Positions 45,534 through 54,075 of a stretch of DNA of 64,000 bases are shown piece after piece (position 1 is the stretch's first letter; each line of letters opens with the position of its first letter). Under the pieces are notes generated by a model. That model saw only the letters and a list, made by a program, of their open reading frames with translations, made no database searches and had not been told where the DNA came from. Origin of the DNA: Arthrobacter sp. Edens01 (GTDB lineage Bacteria; Actinomycetota; Actinomycetes; Actinomycetales; Micrococcaceae); contig NZ_LKIU01000005.1 of assembly GCF_001307035.1 (NCBI RefSeq), forward strand, positions 451,664-515,663, in the 5' to 3' direction. Made by a program: the position numbers and the translations under genes.

Positions 45534-46634
45534 GTGACTGAACAGCTGGAAAAACTGAACCGACTTCCCCTGCGCGACGACCTGAGGGGCCAGACCCCCT
45601 ACGGTGCGCCGCAGCTGGAAGTGCCGATCCTGCTGAACGTCAACGAGAACACCCACGGGCTGCCGCAGGAGGTCGCTGAGGCTATTGCGGACTCGGTACG
45701 CGACGCCGTAGCCGGGCTCAACCGCTACCCCGACCGGGAGTTCACCGAACTGCGCAAACGCCTCGCCGCCTATCTTGGCCACGGCCTGGCGATCGAAAAC
45801 ATCTGGGCAGGCAACGGTTCCAACGAAGTCCTCCAGCACATTCTGCAGGCATTCGGCGGGCCGGGCCGGACAGCAATGAGCTTTCCGCCCACCTACTCCA
45901 TGTATCCGCTGCTTTCCAGCGGAACCGGCACCGCCTACCTGACCGGTGTCCGGGCGGCAGATTTCACCCTCAGCCCTGAATCAGCGGCAGAGCAGGTGCG
46001 GGCAGCCAAGCCGAACATTGTCTTCCTCTGCACCCCGAACAACCCCACGGGCACGGCCTTGGGCCTCGATGTGGTGGAAGCCGTCTATGAGGCAGGGAAA
46101 GCCAGCAACGCGATTGTCATCGTTGACGAGGCCTACGCCGAGTTCTCGCATGCCGGAACGCCCAGTGCCCTGCAGCTCCTGCCGGGCCGGGAACGACTGA
46201 TCGTCTCCCGGACCATGAGCAAGGCGTTCGCGCTGGCAGGTGCACGCCTCGGCTACATGGCCGCGGCGCCGGAAGTTACCGATGCGCTCCGGCTGGTCCG
46301 CCTCCCGTACCACCTGTCCGCAGTCACCCAGGCAACAGCCAACGCTGCGCTGGCCCACGCCGGCTCGTTGCTTGCCAACGTTGAAGACATCAAGGGCCAG
46401 CGTGACCGGATCGTCGCAGAGCTGACCGAAATGGGCCTGCAGCCGGCGGAGTCGGATGCCAACTTCGTGCTCTTCGGCGGACTGGAGAACCCCCGGAAGG
46501 TCTGGCAGGGACTGCTCGACGCCGGTGTCCTCATCCGCGACGTAGGCATCCCCGGACACCTGCGCGTCACTGCCGGCACCGAAGCGGAAACCACTGCCTT
46601 CCTCTCCGCCCTGCGCAGCCTGCTCTCTGCGTAG
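45534..46634 (+). CDS. hisC: Histidinol-phosphate aminotransferase HisC
   Basis: PLP enzyme converting imidazole-acetol phosphate to histidinol phosphate. 366 residues. Substrate block LNVNENTHGLP near 37-47, the NPTG loop, Asp/Tyr of IVDEAYAEFS and the PLP lysine in SRTMSKAFALAG. Weakly similar phenylalanine aminotransferases exist, but the hisB/H/A neighbours support HisC. GTG start with TAAGCT (45522-45527) 6 nt upstream, so probably leaderless, with no room for an attenuator. Confidence 0.94.
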   Translation: MTEQLEKLNRLPLRDDLRGQTPYGAPQLEVPILLNVNENTHGLPQEVAEAIADSVRDAVAGLNRYPDREFTELRKRLAAYLGHGLAIENIWAGNGSNEVLQHILQAFGGPGRTAMSFPPTYSMYPLLSSGTGTAYLTGVRAADFTLSPESAAEQVRAAKPNIVFLCTPNNPTGTALGLDVVEAVYEAGKASNAIVIVDEAYAEFSHAGTPSALQLLPGRERLIVSRTMSKAFALAGARLGYMAAAPEVTDALRLVRLPYHLSAVTQATANAALAHAGSLLANVEDIKGQRDRIVAELTEMGLQPAESDANFVLFGGLENPRKVWQGLLDAGVLIRDVGIPGHLRVTAGTEAETTAFLSALRSLLSA

Positions 46635-46686
46635 CACCATGACGGCCCGGGCCAGGTGCGGCGTGAGTTCCCGGCGCCGCAAACAC

Positions 46687-46692
46687 TAGACT
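46687..46692 (+). promoter_or_regulatory. Possible -10 element for hisB
   Basis: TAGACT lies 34 nt before the hisB ATG, with AAGGA at 46716-46720 as ribosome-binding site. It suggests a promoter separate from that of hisC. Confidence 0.4.
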
Positions 46693-46726
46693 GGTAACCA
46701 GACCGACTTCTTCCTAAGGAACCTTT

Positions 46727-47344
46727 ATGACCGTGGAGACCGCCACCGGCCGCACGGCCCGCCTCGAGCGGACCACCAGCGAATCATCCGTGCTTGTAGA
46801 ACTGGATCTGGACGGCACCGGCCGTTCGGATATCAGCACCTCGGTGCCGTTCTACGACCACATGCTGACGGCACTCTCGAAGCACTCCCTGATTGACCTG
46901 ACCGTCAAGGCCACCGGGGACACCCACATCGACGCCCACCACACCGTGGAGGACGTCGCGATCAGCATCGGTGAAGCGCTGAAAACCGCGCTGGGCAACA
47001 AGGCCGGCATCCGCCGGTTCGGCGAAGCTACCGTGCCGCTGGATGAAGCCCTTGCCAACGCCGTCGTGGACATTTCCGGACGCCCCTACCTGGTGCACTC
47101 CGGTGAACCGGCCGGCCAGGAATACCACCTGATCGGCGGGCACTTCACTGGCTCCCTGACCCGCCACGTTTTCGAAGCGATCACGCTGCACGCCCAGATC
47201 TGCCTGCACATGAACGTGCTGGGCGGGCGCGATCCGCACCACATCGTCGAGGCACAGTTCAAGGCGTTTGCCCGCGCCCTCCGCGCCGCCGTCGAACCCG
47301 ATCCCCGCGTCGAGGGCATCCCCTCCACGAAGGGCGCGCTGTGA
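46727..47344 (+). CDS. hisB: Imidazoleglycerol-phosphate dehydratase HisB
   Basis: Dehydrates IGP to imidazole-acetol phosphate. 205 residues, monofunctional (no phosphatase domain). Metal-binding blocks [15 protein letters not shown] and [17 protein letters not shown] and the early PFYDHML are complete. ATG follows AAGGA. hisH begins within its stop codon (GTGA). Confidence 0.97.
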   Translation: MTVETATGRTARLERTTSESSVLVELDLDGTGRSDISTSVPFYDHMLTALSKHSLIDLTVKATGDTHIDAHHTVEDVAISIGEALKTALGNKAGIRRFGEATVPLDEALANAVVDISGRPYLVHSGEPAGQEYHLIGGHFTGSLTRHVFEAITLHAQICLHMNVLGGRDPHHIVEAQFKAFARALRAAVEPDPRVEGIPSTKGAL

Positions 47345-47976
47345 GCCGCAACGTCACCGTCCTGGACTATGGCTCCGGGAACATCCACTCGGCCGTCCGG
47401 GCACTGGAGCGGGCAGGCGCCAGCGTCACGCTCAGTTCCAAGTCTGCTGACGTGCTCGAGGCCGACGGACTGGTCGTCCCGGGAGTCGGTGCCTTCGCAG
47501 CGGTGATGAAGGGACTCAGGGACGTAGACGCCCTGCGGATGATCGGACGCCGCGTCGCCGGCGGCCGGCCCGTGCTGGGCATTTGCGTTGGCCTGCAGGT
47601 CCTCTTTGATGAGGGAGTCGAGCACGGTGTGCGGACCCAGGGCATGGGCGAGTGGCCGGGCGTCGTGGAGCGCCTGGCAGCAGACGTCGTTCCGCACATG
47701 GGATGGAACACTGTCCAGGCTCCCGAAGGGTCCCGCCTGTTCGCCGGCATAGAGGATGAGCGCTTCTACTTTGTACACAGCTACGGCGTGCAGAAATGGG
47801 ACTTCGACGTCACCCAGCCGGCCATGCAGCCGCCGCTGGTGACCTGGTCCAACCATGGCGGACCTTTTGTCGCCGCAGTGGAGAACGGTCCGCTCAGCGC
47901 CACTCAGTTCCACCCGGAAAAGTCCGGTGACGCCGGCGCTGCCCTCCTTGAAAACTGGTTGAAGGGTCTGGGCTAA
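47341..47976 (+). CDS. hisH: Imidazole glycerol phosphate synthase subunit HisH
   Basis: Glutaminase subunit giving ammonia to HisF. 211 residues of class I amidotransferase. [10 protein letters not shown] at the start, nucleophile C82 in GICVGLQ and the His-Glu of [11 protein letters not shown] start overlaps hisB. HisF itself is not in the window. Confidence 0.96.
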   Translation: MSRNVTVLDYGSGNIHSAVRALERAGASVTLSSKSADVLEADGLVVPGVGAFAAVMKGLRDVDALRMIGRRVAGGRPVLGICVGLQVLFDEGVEHGVRTQGMGEWPGVVERLAADVVPHMGWNTVQAPEGSRLFAGIEDERFYFVHSYGVQKWDFDVTQPAMQPPLVTWSNHGGPFVAAVENGPLSATQFHPEKSGDAGAALLENWLKGLG

Positions 47977-47980
47977 AGCC

Positions 47981-48136
47981 ATGTGGAGTGTTGTTCTTAT
48001 GGGCCTGGCCGGTCTGCTCATCGGCGGAGCCATCTCCTTCCGACGGCAGGGCCTGCCGCGTTTCGTCACCATCAGTTTTTGGGTGCTCGCAGGAATGTCC
48101 CTGCTCGGCGCCTATGTCCTTACCCTCGGCCTCTGA
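47981..48136 (+). CDS. 51-residue membrane protein in the his operon
   Basis: A short open frame four bases after hisH. It encodes [20 protein letters not shown], a short basic loop (RRQG), and a second hydrophobic helix ending YVLTLGL, so two transmembrane segments joined by a positive loop. The spacing to hisH and to hisA (26 nt) and clean hydrophobic pattern favour a real gene. I recall similar short proteins at this place in Arthrobacter relatives; function unknown. Confidence 0.72.
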   Translation: MWSVVLMGLAGLLIGGAISFRRQGLPRFVTISFWVLAGMSLLGAYVLTLGL

Positions 48137-48162
48137 GCCGGTACGTCACCGAAAGCAGGACC

Positions 48163-48912
48163 ATGTCCCTCACAGAAACGCCCATCCTCGAACTGCTCCC
48201 CGCCGTGGACGTTGCCGACGGCCAGGCCGTCCGCCTGGTCCAGGGCGAGGCAGGTTCGGAGACCAGCTACGGCGACCCGCTGGACGCCGCCATGGCATGG
48301 CAGAACGACGGCGCGGAGTGGGTGCACCTGGTGGACCTGGACGCAGCCTTCGGCCGCGGCAGCAACCTGCCCCTGCTCAAGCGTGTTGTCGAAGCACTGG
48401 ACATCAAGGTGGAGCTCTCCGGCGGCATCCGTGACGATGAGTCGCTGGACAAGGCCCTGGAGCTCGGTGCCCGCCGCGTCAACCTCGGCACCGCGGCCCT
48501 TGAAAATCCGGAGTGGACCGCCAGCGCCATTGCCCGCTACGGCGACGCGATCGCCGTCGGGCTTGATGTCCGCGGCACCACCCTGGCAGCCCGCGGCTGG
48601 ACCAAGGAAGGCGGCGATCTCTGGGAGGTCCTGGCCCGCCTCGAAGATGCCGGCTGCCCCCGCTACGTAGTCACCGACGTCACGAAGGACGGCACCCTGC
48701 GCGGGCCGAACGTGGACCTGCTCCGCGACGTGCTCGCCCGGACCGACCGCCCGGTTGTTGCCTCCGGCGGCATCTCCAGCCTCGACGACCTGGCTGCCCT
48801 GCGTGAACTCGTGCCGCTGGGCCTGGAGGGAACGATCGTGGGCAAGGCGCTGTATGCCGGTGCCTTCACGCTTCCCCAGGCGTTCGACGTCGCGGGCCAC
48901 CCGGAACGCTAG
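48163..48912 (+). CDS. hisA: HisA/PriA phosphoribosyl isomerase
   Basis: TIM-barrel isomerase acting on ProFAR in histidine synthesis. In actinobacteria the PriA form also does the TrpF step of tryptophan synthesis. 249 residues. Catalytic Asp in [10 protein letters not shown] (near residue 16) and the second Asp in [14 protein letters not shown] (near 175), with phosphate-binding GGIRD and ASGGIS. Dual function is inferred from lineage. ATG 48163 follows GCAGGA. Confidence 0.94.
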   Translation: MSLTETPILELLPAVDVADGQAVRLVQGEAGSETSYGDPLDAAMAWQNDGAEWVHLVDLDAAFGRGSNLPLLKRVVEALDIKVELSGGIRDDESLDKALELGARRVNLGTAALENPEWTASAIARYGDAIAVGLDVRGTTLAARGWTKEGGDLWEVLARLEDAGCPRYVVTDVTKDGTLRGPNVDLLRDVLARTDRPVVASGGISSLDDLAALRELVPLGLEGTIVGKALYAGAFTLPQAFDVAGHPER

Positions 48913-48917
48913 AAGCC

Positions 48918-49766
48918 ATGGCCAAGCGCGAACTGCCCGGGCATATTGCGGCCGCCCTGGCTGCGGCCGGGGGACCGGCGGATTCAGCCGGTGTCCCCTG
49001 GGCCGGCCGAAGCCTCGAAGGCGAAGGCAACCCGCTGCACCGGTTCGACAAGGACGACGGCCAGCCCGACGCCGGCTACACCAGTGCTGTAGCGGCTCTC
49101 ACGGCAGGAACCGGTTCGGAAGCCGACGTGGTCAGGTCGCTGGCCACGGCGCGGGTGTATGTGGCGATTGTCGCGACGCTGGGGGAGGAAGCCGAGTCCG
49201 CACACGGGCTGGCGGCGGACAAGGAAGCCGACCTTGCCCTTGTGACCCTTACCGCACCGGACGGACGCAAGGCACTGCCGGTTTTTTCCTCCGTCGATGC
49301 GCTGGCTCGCTGGCACCCCGAGGCACGCCCGGTGGCGGTCTATGCGCCCCGGGCAGCGCTTTCGGCTGTCTCCGAGGAAGCCCAGCTGCTGGTGATTGAT
49401 CCGGGCGGCGACATCACCTTCGTGGTGCGCCGGCCGGCCATGTGGGCACTGGCGCAGCAGCGCGAATGGGTGCCGTCCTATGAGGACGGGTCCCTGGCCG
49501 GAATAGTGTCCGATGCAGCGGCGCAGGAGTCGGCGGTACGCCAGGTCCGGCTCAGTGCCGGCACCGGCGTAACCTCCCGTACCGCAGGAGGTACGCTGGT
49601 TTCCGGCGGCGGCGCCGGGCCGGAACTGAGGATCACCCTCCAGTTGGCCCCAGGGCTTGACGCGGCTGGCATCCAGTCCCTTGCAGCAGCCCTGCAGCAG
49701 CGCCTAGCCAGCCATCCAGAATTCGTTGAGCGCGTCGACTCCCTTGAAATGAAGATCACGCGCTGA
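48918..49766 (+). CDS. SseB family protein
   Basis: 282 residues with an SseB-like N-terminal domain (about 60-185) around DVVRSLATARVYVAIVA and LPVFSSVDALARWHPEARPV, followed by a region near EWVPSYEDGSLAGIV and a C-terminal segment ending in ERVDSLEMKITR. The molecular role of SseB proteins in actinobacteria is not known. It starts 5 nt after hisA and is very likely in the his transcript. Confidence 0.82.
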   Translation: MAKRELPGHIAAALAAAGGPADSAGVPWAGRSLEGEGNPLHRFDKDDGQPDAGYTSAVAALTAGTGSEADVVRSLATARVYVAIVATLGEEAESAHGLAADKEADLALVTLTAPDGRKALPVFSSVDALARWHPEARPVAVYAPRAALSAVSEEAQLLVIDPGGDITFVVRRPAMWALAQQREWVPSYEDGSLAGIVSDAAAQESAVRQVRLSAGTGVTSRTAGGTLVSGGGAGPELRITLQLAPGLDAAGIQSLAAALQQRLASHPEFVERVDSLEMKITR

Positions 49767-49796
49767 CCGGCCCAGGCGGGCCAGAAGAGAAGTGCA

Positions 49797-51110
49797 GTGA
49801 ACTTTAGTGTTTACCGGGACCTGCTGGCCATTGTCCCGGTCCGCAGGGTGCTCCTTGTTGGTATGCTCGCCCGCTTCCCGCACGCAGCAGCGGGTGTGCT
49901 GCTGACCCTCCATGTGGTGCTGACCCTGGAGAAGGGCTACGCCGCAGCAGGTGCCGTGGCCGCACTTGTGACAATCGGCATTGCTGTTGGCGCACCGTGG
50001 CGCGGACGCCGCGTGGACAACGTTGGCCTGCGCAAGGCCCTGATTCCCTCCGTGATTTCCGAAGCTGTCATCTGGTCGGTTGCGCCGCACGTGAGCTACG
50101 AATGGCTGCTTGTCCTGGCGCTGATCGGCGGCCTGTTTACGCTGCCCGTCTTCAGCGTGGTCCGCCAGTCGCTCGGCGTTCTCGCCAAAGGAGACAAGCG
50201 GCGGACGGCGTTCACCCTGGACTCGATCGCCACGGAAGTCGTGTTTATGGGCGGTCCCGCCGTTGGTGCCGTCCTGGCGACCTCCGTCTCCACCGCCGTC
50301 GGCCTCACCCTGGTGGGAATCTGTACGGCAGGCGCCGGCTTGTTCCTTATGTGGTTCAACCCGCCCACCCGTTCCGAGGCGCTGGAGCTGCCGGACCACG
50401 ACGTCGAAGCGGCCGCTGCCGCAGTGGTCAGTTCGGCCCCGGCGCACCTAAGCGAGCCGGCTGCCGAACTTACCCAGGCGGCCGGTGCAGCCGCTGAGGA
50501 AGAGGATCCAAACCTGCGCCGAGGCCTGCTGGCCCGGGTCGCCGCCGGCTTCTCCTGGATGACCCTCAGCGTTGCAGTGGTGTTCGCGGTAGCCGCCGGT
50601 GCCGGCCTGCTGCTGGCGGGCAGCGACGTCGGCATCGTGGCATCGGTGGAAGCCTCCGGAAATCCCGGACAGCTGGGGATCGTCTTCGCCGTGTGGTGCT
50701 TCGCCTCGCTGATTGGAGGCCTGGTTTACGGAGCGATGAAGCGGCGTATTTCGCCGATGCTCCTGCTGCTGGCCATGGCAGTGCTGACCCTGCCCATGTC
50801 CCTGGCCACGGATACGCTCAGCCTTGCCCTGCTCTCAATTCCCGGCGGCCTGCTGTGTGCACCGGTGCTGTCCGCGGCCTCGGAACGCGTGGCTGACCTG
50901 GTCCCGGAGGAGCGCCGCGGAGAAGCCATGGGCTGGTACGGCTCGGCCCTCACCACGGGCACCGCGATTGGTGCGCCGCTGGTGGGTATGGCGATCGACT
51001 TTGTGGGCCCGTGGGCCGGATTCGCCTTCGCGGGCACGGCCGCTGCCCTCCTGGTACTGATTACCCTTGGGACCCGTGCCGTGGTGAACTCGCGGCGCGT
51101 CCGCGTCTAG
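49797..51110 (+). CDS. Major facilitator superfamily transporter
   Basis: 437 residues, about 12 transmembrane helices, with a long polar loop (about 200-245) in the middle. The helix 4-5 region and the RRGEAMGWYGSALTTGTAIG block resemble drug- or sugar-efflux MFS proteins (SetB-like). Substrate unknown. GTG start with AAGAGAAG upstream. Ends in a perfect 34-bp terminator palindrome shared with the DUF1844 gene. Confidence 0.85.
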   Translation: MNFSVYRDLLAIVPVRRVLLVGMLARFPHAAAGVLLTLHVVLTLEKGYAAAGAVAALVTIGIAVGAPWRGRRVDNVGLRKALIPSVISEAVIWSVAPHVSYEWLLVLALIGGLFTLPVFSVVRQSLGVLAKGDKRRTAFTLDSIATEVVFMGGPAVGAVLATSVSTAVGLTLVGICTAGAGLFLMWFNPPTRSEALELPDHDVEAAAAAVVSSAPAHLSEPAAELTQAAGAAAEEEDPNLRRGLLARVAAGFSWMTLSVAVVFAVAAGAGLLLAGSDVGIVASVEASGNPGQLGIVFAVWCFASLIGGLVYGAMKRRISPMLLLLAMAVLTLPMSLATDTLSLALLSIPGGLLCAPVLSAASERVADLVPEERRGEAMGWYGSALTTGTAIGAPLVGMAIDFVGPWAGFAFAGTAAALLVLITLGTRAVVNSRRVRV

Positions 51111-51124
51111 CTGCCGCAGACACA

Positions 51125-51158
51125 AAAGAGCCCGAAGAGCATGCTCTTCGGGCTCTTT
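51125..51158. terminator. Perfect 34-bp palindromic bidirectional terminator
   Basis: Bases 51125-51141 and 51142-51158 are exact reverse complements. The arms start with AAAGAG and end with CTCTTT, so both convergent genes get a hairpin with a T-rich tail. Confidence 0.93.
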
Positions 51159-51169
51159 GGGTATCTGAA

Positions 51170-51592
51170 TCAGTTGACGGGGCCGGTGAACTTCTCGCCC
51201 GGTCCCTGGCCCGGGGCGTCCGGAACCATGGAAGCCTCACGGAAGGCCAGCTGCAGGGAGCGCAGGCCGTCGCGCAACGGACCGGCGTGCTGGCTGCCGA
51301 TCTCCGGTGCGGCAGCGGTGACGAACCCTGCGAGTGCGGTGATCAGCTTGCGGGCCTCGTCCAGGTCCTTCAGGTCTTCAGCGTCGGCGCCTTCGGCCAG
51401 CCCGCACTTAACGGCAGCTGCGCTCATCAGGTGGACGGCTGCGGTGGTGATAACTTCCACGGCGGGCACCTCGGCGATGTCACGGACCTGCGCGGAGACG
51501 GGTGCCTCTGCGTGGCTGTGTGCTTCTTCGGTGGTTCCGGGGAAGGAATGGCGGGCAGAATCGCCAGCCGGATTGCTCTGTGGGGTACTCAT
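51170..51592 (-). CDS. DUF1844 family protein
   Basis: 140 residues. A polar N-terminus is followed by the DUF1844 core (about 34-110), with VEVITTAAVHLMSAAAVKCGL and DLDEARKLITALAG. This family is found next to infC in actinobacteria; its function is unknown. ATG 51592 gives the family N-terminus; the frame is open much further upstream across the infC leader but without similarity. Confidence 0.88.
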   Translation of the reverse strand: MSTPQSNPAGDSARHSFPGTTEEAHSHAEAPVSAQVRDIAEVPAVEVITTAAVHLMSAAAVKCGLAEGADAEDLKDLDEARKLITALAGFVTAAAPEIGSQHAGPLRDGLRSLQLAFREASMVPDAPGQGPGEKFTGPVN

Positions 51593-51932
51593 ACTGGTAA
51601 GCTTGTCACAGACCGACCGGTAGACGTTATTTACGGCAGCTCGCGGCAGCTGGGGAAACTCAGCAAAGTGGGCTGCTTTTGTAAGTAACAGGACCGGTAT
51701 GCAAGCGGAGACTCTCCCACCCGCGTCAGCCTGATTAATCCAGCCTAACGGCAGGATCAGAGTTGCCGGGTTCTGGTCGGCCCTTCCAGGGCAGCACCTT
51801 CGGGTGGCTGCGAAGGAAAGTGCGCAGCGAAAGCCGTGCCGGCCGATCCCCGAGGCCTCCGATTGCGCGTGCAATTGGGGGCCTTCTTCAGTTGCAGGCG
51901 GTAGCCGTTTTGAGTCAAACAGGAGCTGCAAC
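51593..51932 (+). promoter_or_regulatory. infC: infC leader and divergent control region
   Basis: 340 bases without a convincing gene. A 14-bp stem with some G-T pairs (51853-51866/51871-51884) and GCGT loop lies 49 nt before the infC start, followed by a short pyrimidine run. It could be an attenuator or a translational control element. A weak TTGTCA (51603-51608) is a possible distant -35. Confidence 0.5.
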
Positions 51933-52970
51933 ATTAGCGAGCCAAGAATCAATGATCGGATCCGTGTCCCTGAGGTGCGGTTGGTAGGACCTGCCGGGGA
52001 ACAGGTAGGTGTGGTCCGGATCGAGGACGCCCTGCGACTGGCTGCGGAGTCCGACCTGGATCTTGTTGAGGTAGCACCGCAGGCGAAGCCCCCGGTGTGC
52101 AAACTAATGGACTTCGGCAAGTACAAGTACGAAGCCGCAGTCAAGGCACGTGAGGCACGCAAGAACCAGACCAACACGGTCCTCAAGGAAATCCGTTTCC
52201 GCCTCAAGATCGACACCCACGACTACGAGACCAAGCGCGGGCACGCCCTCCGCTTCCTCGGCGCGGGTGACAAGGTCAAGGCCATGATCCAGTTCCGCGG
52301 ACGTGAGCAGCAGCGCCCTGAAATGGGCATCCGCCTGCTGCAGAAGTTCGCCGAAGACGTCGCCGAGGTCGGTGTGGTTGAATCCAGCCCCCGCATCGAC
52401 GGCCGGAACATGGTCATGGTGATCGGCCCCCTGAAGAACAAGGCAGAAGCCAAGGCTGAAGCCCGCCGCGCCTCACAGCGTGCCGAGGCAAAGGCCGCCA
52501 ACGAAGCCGCCAAGAAGGGCGAAGCCCCGGCACGGGTTGATACCAGTGCCGAAAAGGCCCCGATGACGCAGAGCCTGGCAGACCTCCTGCCGGACGGCCT
52601 GCGTCTTGGCTCCTCCGCAGCAGAGGCCGACAAGGCCCGTGCTGAGAAGGAAAAGGCCGAGAAGGAAAAGGCAGCCCAGGCAGCCAAGGCAGCAGCAGAC
52701 AAGTCTGCCGCAGATGCCCGCCGTGCGGAGGAAGCAGCCAAGGCTGCAGCCGCCAAGCCGGCACAGGCTGCCAAGCCGGCAGCAGCAGCTCCTGCTGCAG
52801 CCAAGCCGGCTGAAGCGCCGAAGCCGATGGCAGTGCCCAAGCCGACGGCCGTCAAGCCGTCCGCGCCGAAGCCTGCTGCCCGGCCGAAGCCGGCCGCCGC
52901 GCCCAAGCCTGCTGGCAAGGCACCCTCACAGGGAGCCTCCGGCCAGAAGAAGCCTGGTACTGCGGAGTAA
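51933..52970 (+). CDS. infC: Translation initiation factor IF-3 with long C-terminal extension, AUU start
   Basis: IF-3 keeps subunits apart and checks start codons. The normal two-domain protein (about 1-170) is intact, from [18 protein letters not shown] to the [11 protein letters not shown] block. A further 175 residues, rich in Ala, Lys, Glu and Pro, follow; IF-3 is usually about 180 residues. The start is ATT at 51933, 7 nt after AGGAG (51921-51925). No ATG or GTG fits the conserved N-terminus; the upstream open frame to 51804 lacks similarity. AUU starts are known for infC, where they allow IF-3 to repress itself. Confidence 0.93.
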   Translation: MSEPRINDRIRVPEVRLVGPAGEQVGVVRIEDALRLAAESDLDLVEVAPQAKPPVCKLMDFGKYKYEAAVKAREARKNQTNTVLKEIRFRLKIDTHDYETKRGHALRFLGAGDKVKAMIQFRGREQQRPEMGIRLLQKFAEDVAEVGVVESSPRIDGRNMVMVIGPLKNKAEAKAEARRASQRAEAKAANEAAKKGEAPARVDTSAEKAPMTQSLADLLPDGLRLGSSAAEADKARAEKEKAEKEKAAQAAKAAADKSAADARRAEEAAKAAAAKPAQAAKPAAAAPAAAKPAEAPKPMAVPKPTAVKPSAPKPAARPKPAAAPKPAGKAPSQGASGQKKPGTAE

Positions 52971-53018
52971 GCCACCGCGCAAACCGCTAAGAACGCCCAG
53001 GCGTCCCTAGGAAACCCT

Positions 53019-53063
53019 GGCACCCGTTACAGGTGCCCATATCCCCGCGGGTTCGTACCGCGG
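53019..53063 (+). promoter_or_regulatory. Two hairpins between infC and rpmI
   Basis: GGCACC/GGTGCC (53019-53024/53032-53037) and CCGCGG/CCGCGG (53045-53050/53058-53063) form two short stems. The rpmI ribosome-binding site AAGGAG (53071-53076) follows. This may be a site of L20 control as in other infC operons, or a processing site. Confidence 0.4.
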
Positions 53064-53086
53064 AAACTATAAGGAGATCGGTTCCC

Positions 53087-53281
53087 ATGCCGAAGATGAA
53101 GACCCACAGTGGCGCCAAGAAGCGCTTCAAGCTGACCGGCACCGGCAAGCTCAAGCGCCAGCAGGCCAACCGCCGCCACTACCTGGAGCACAAGTCCTCC
53201 CGCCTGACCCGCCGTCTCGCCGGTGACAAGATCGTCACCCCGGGCGAGGCCAAGGTCATCAAGAAGATGCTCGGCAAGTAA
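53087..53281 (+). CDS. rpmI: 50S ribosomal protein L35
   Basis: 64-residue basic 50S protein. Starts [20 protein letters not shown], with [13 protein letters not shown] and the terminal KMLGK typical of L35. ATG 53087 matches the family; a start 54 nt upstream does not. Between infC and rplT as in nearly all bacteria. Confidence 0.97.
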   Translation: MPKMKTHSGAKKRFKLTGTGKLKRQQANRRHYLEHKSSRLTRRLAGDKIVTPGEAKVIKKMLGK

Positions 53282-53400
53282 CCATCTTTTTCGGGCGGTC
53301 CGGCATAGGGACTGCTCCACCAATCAACTAACTTTCCCGCGGCCCAGGACGGGCCGCAGCACCGGTAGTGTGCGCGGGACTATTTCTAAGGAGTACGCAC

Positions 53401-54057
53401 GTGGCACGTGTGAAGCGGGCGATTAACGCCCATAAGAAGCGTCGGGTAATCCTCGAGCGCGCAAAGGGCTACCGCGGACAGCGTTCGCGCCTGGTCCGCA
53501 AGGCCAAAGAGCAGCTGCTGCACTCGTATGTGTACAGCTACGGCGACCGCCGCAAGCGCAAGGGTGACTTCCGCCGCCTGTGGATCCAGCGCATCAACGC
53601 TGCTTCCCGCGCCAACGGCCTCACCTACAACCGCCTGATCCAGGGCCTGAAGGCTGCTGAGATCGAGGTTGACCGCCGTATGCTCGCCGAGCTGGCCGTG
53701 AACGACGCCAACGCGTTCGCCACCCTGGTTCAGGTTGCCAAGGATGCCCTGCCGTCCGACACCTCCGCTCCGGCTGCCGCTGCAGCTCCGGTTGCGAAGA
53801 AGCCTGCTGCCAAGGCTGCTGCAAAGAGCGCTCCGGCTGCGACTGCCACTGTTGTTGACGGCGGCTTCAAGGCCTCCGAAGGCGAAGCTCCTGAGGGCTA
53901 CGTCATCAAGGGTGCCGCAACCGGCAAGTACCACGTTCCGGGTTCCACCTGGTACGAGCAGACCGAAGCTGAGTACTGGTTCAACTCCGTGGAAGCAGCC
54001 AAGGCTGCCGGCCTGGAGCCTGCTGGCGGCGAAAACCGCCAGAAGTTCCAGGGCTAA
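53401..54057 (+). CDS. rplT: 50S ribosomal protein L20 with C-terminal extra domain
   Basis: L20 is needed for 50S assembly. Residues 1-117 are a complete L20 ([28 protein letters not shown] and [11 protein letters not shown] are diagnostic). An Ala/Pro/Lys linker (about 118-150) leads to a second domain (about 155-218) with [37 protein letters not shown] and GLEP. This pattern recalls the small sunset-type domain (IKGN..YHxPGS..Y..T.AE.WF..AA.AAG) appended to actinobacterial proteins. Normal L20 is about 118-130 residues. GTG start with AAGGAG at 53388-53393. No frameshift or stop separates the two parts. Confidence 0.95.
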   Translation: MARVKRAINAHKKRRVILERAKGYRGQRSRLVRKAKEQLLHSYVYSYGDRRKRKGDFRRLWIQRINAASRANGLTYNRLIQGLKAAEIEVDRRMLAELAVNDANAFATLVQVAKDALPSDTSAPAAAAAPVAKKPAAKAAAKSAPAATATVVDGGFKASEGEAPEGYVIKGAATGKYHVPGSTWYEQTEAEYWFNSVEAAKAAGLEPAGGENRQKFQG

Positions 54058-54075
54058 TTTCGGTACCTGCTGAAT

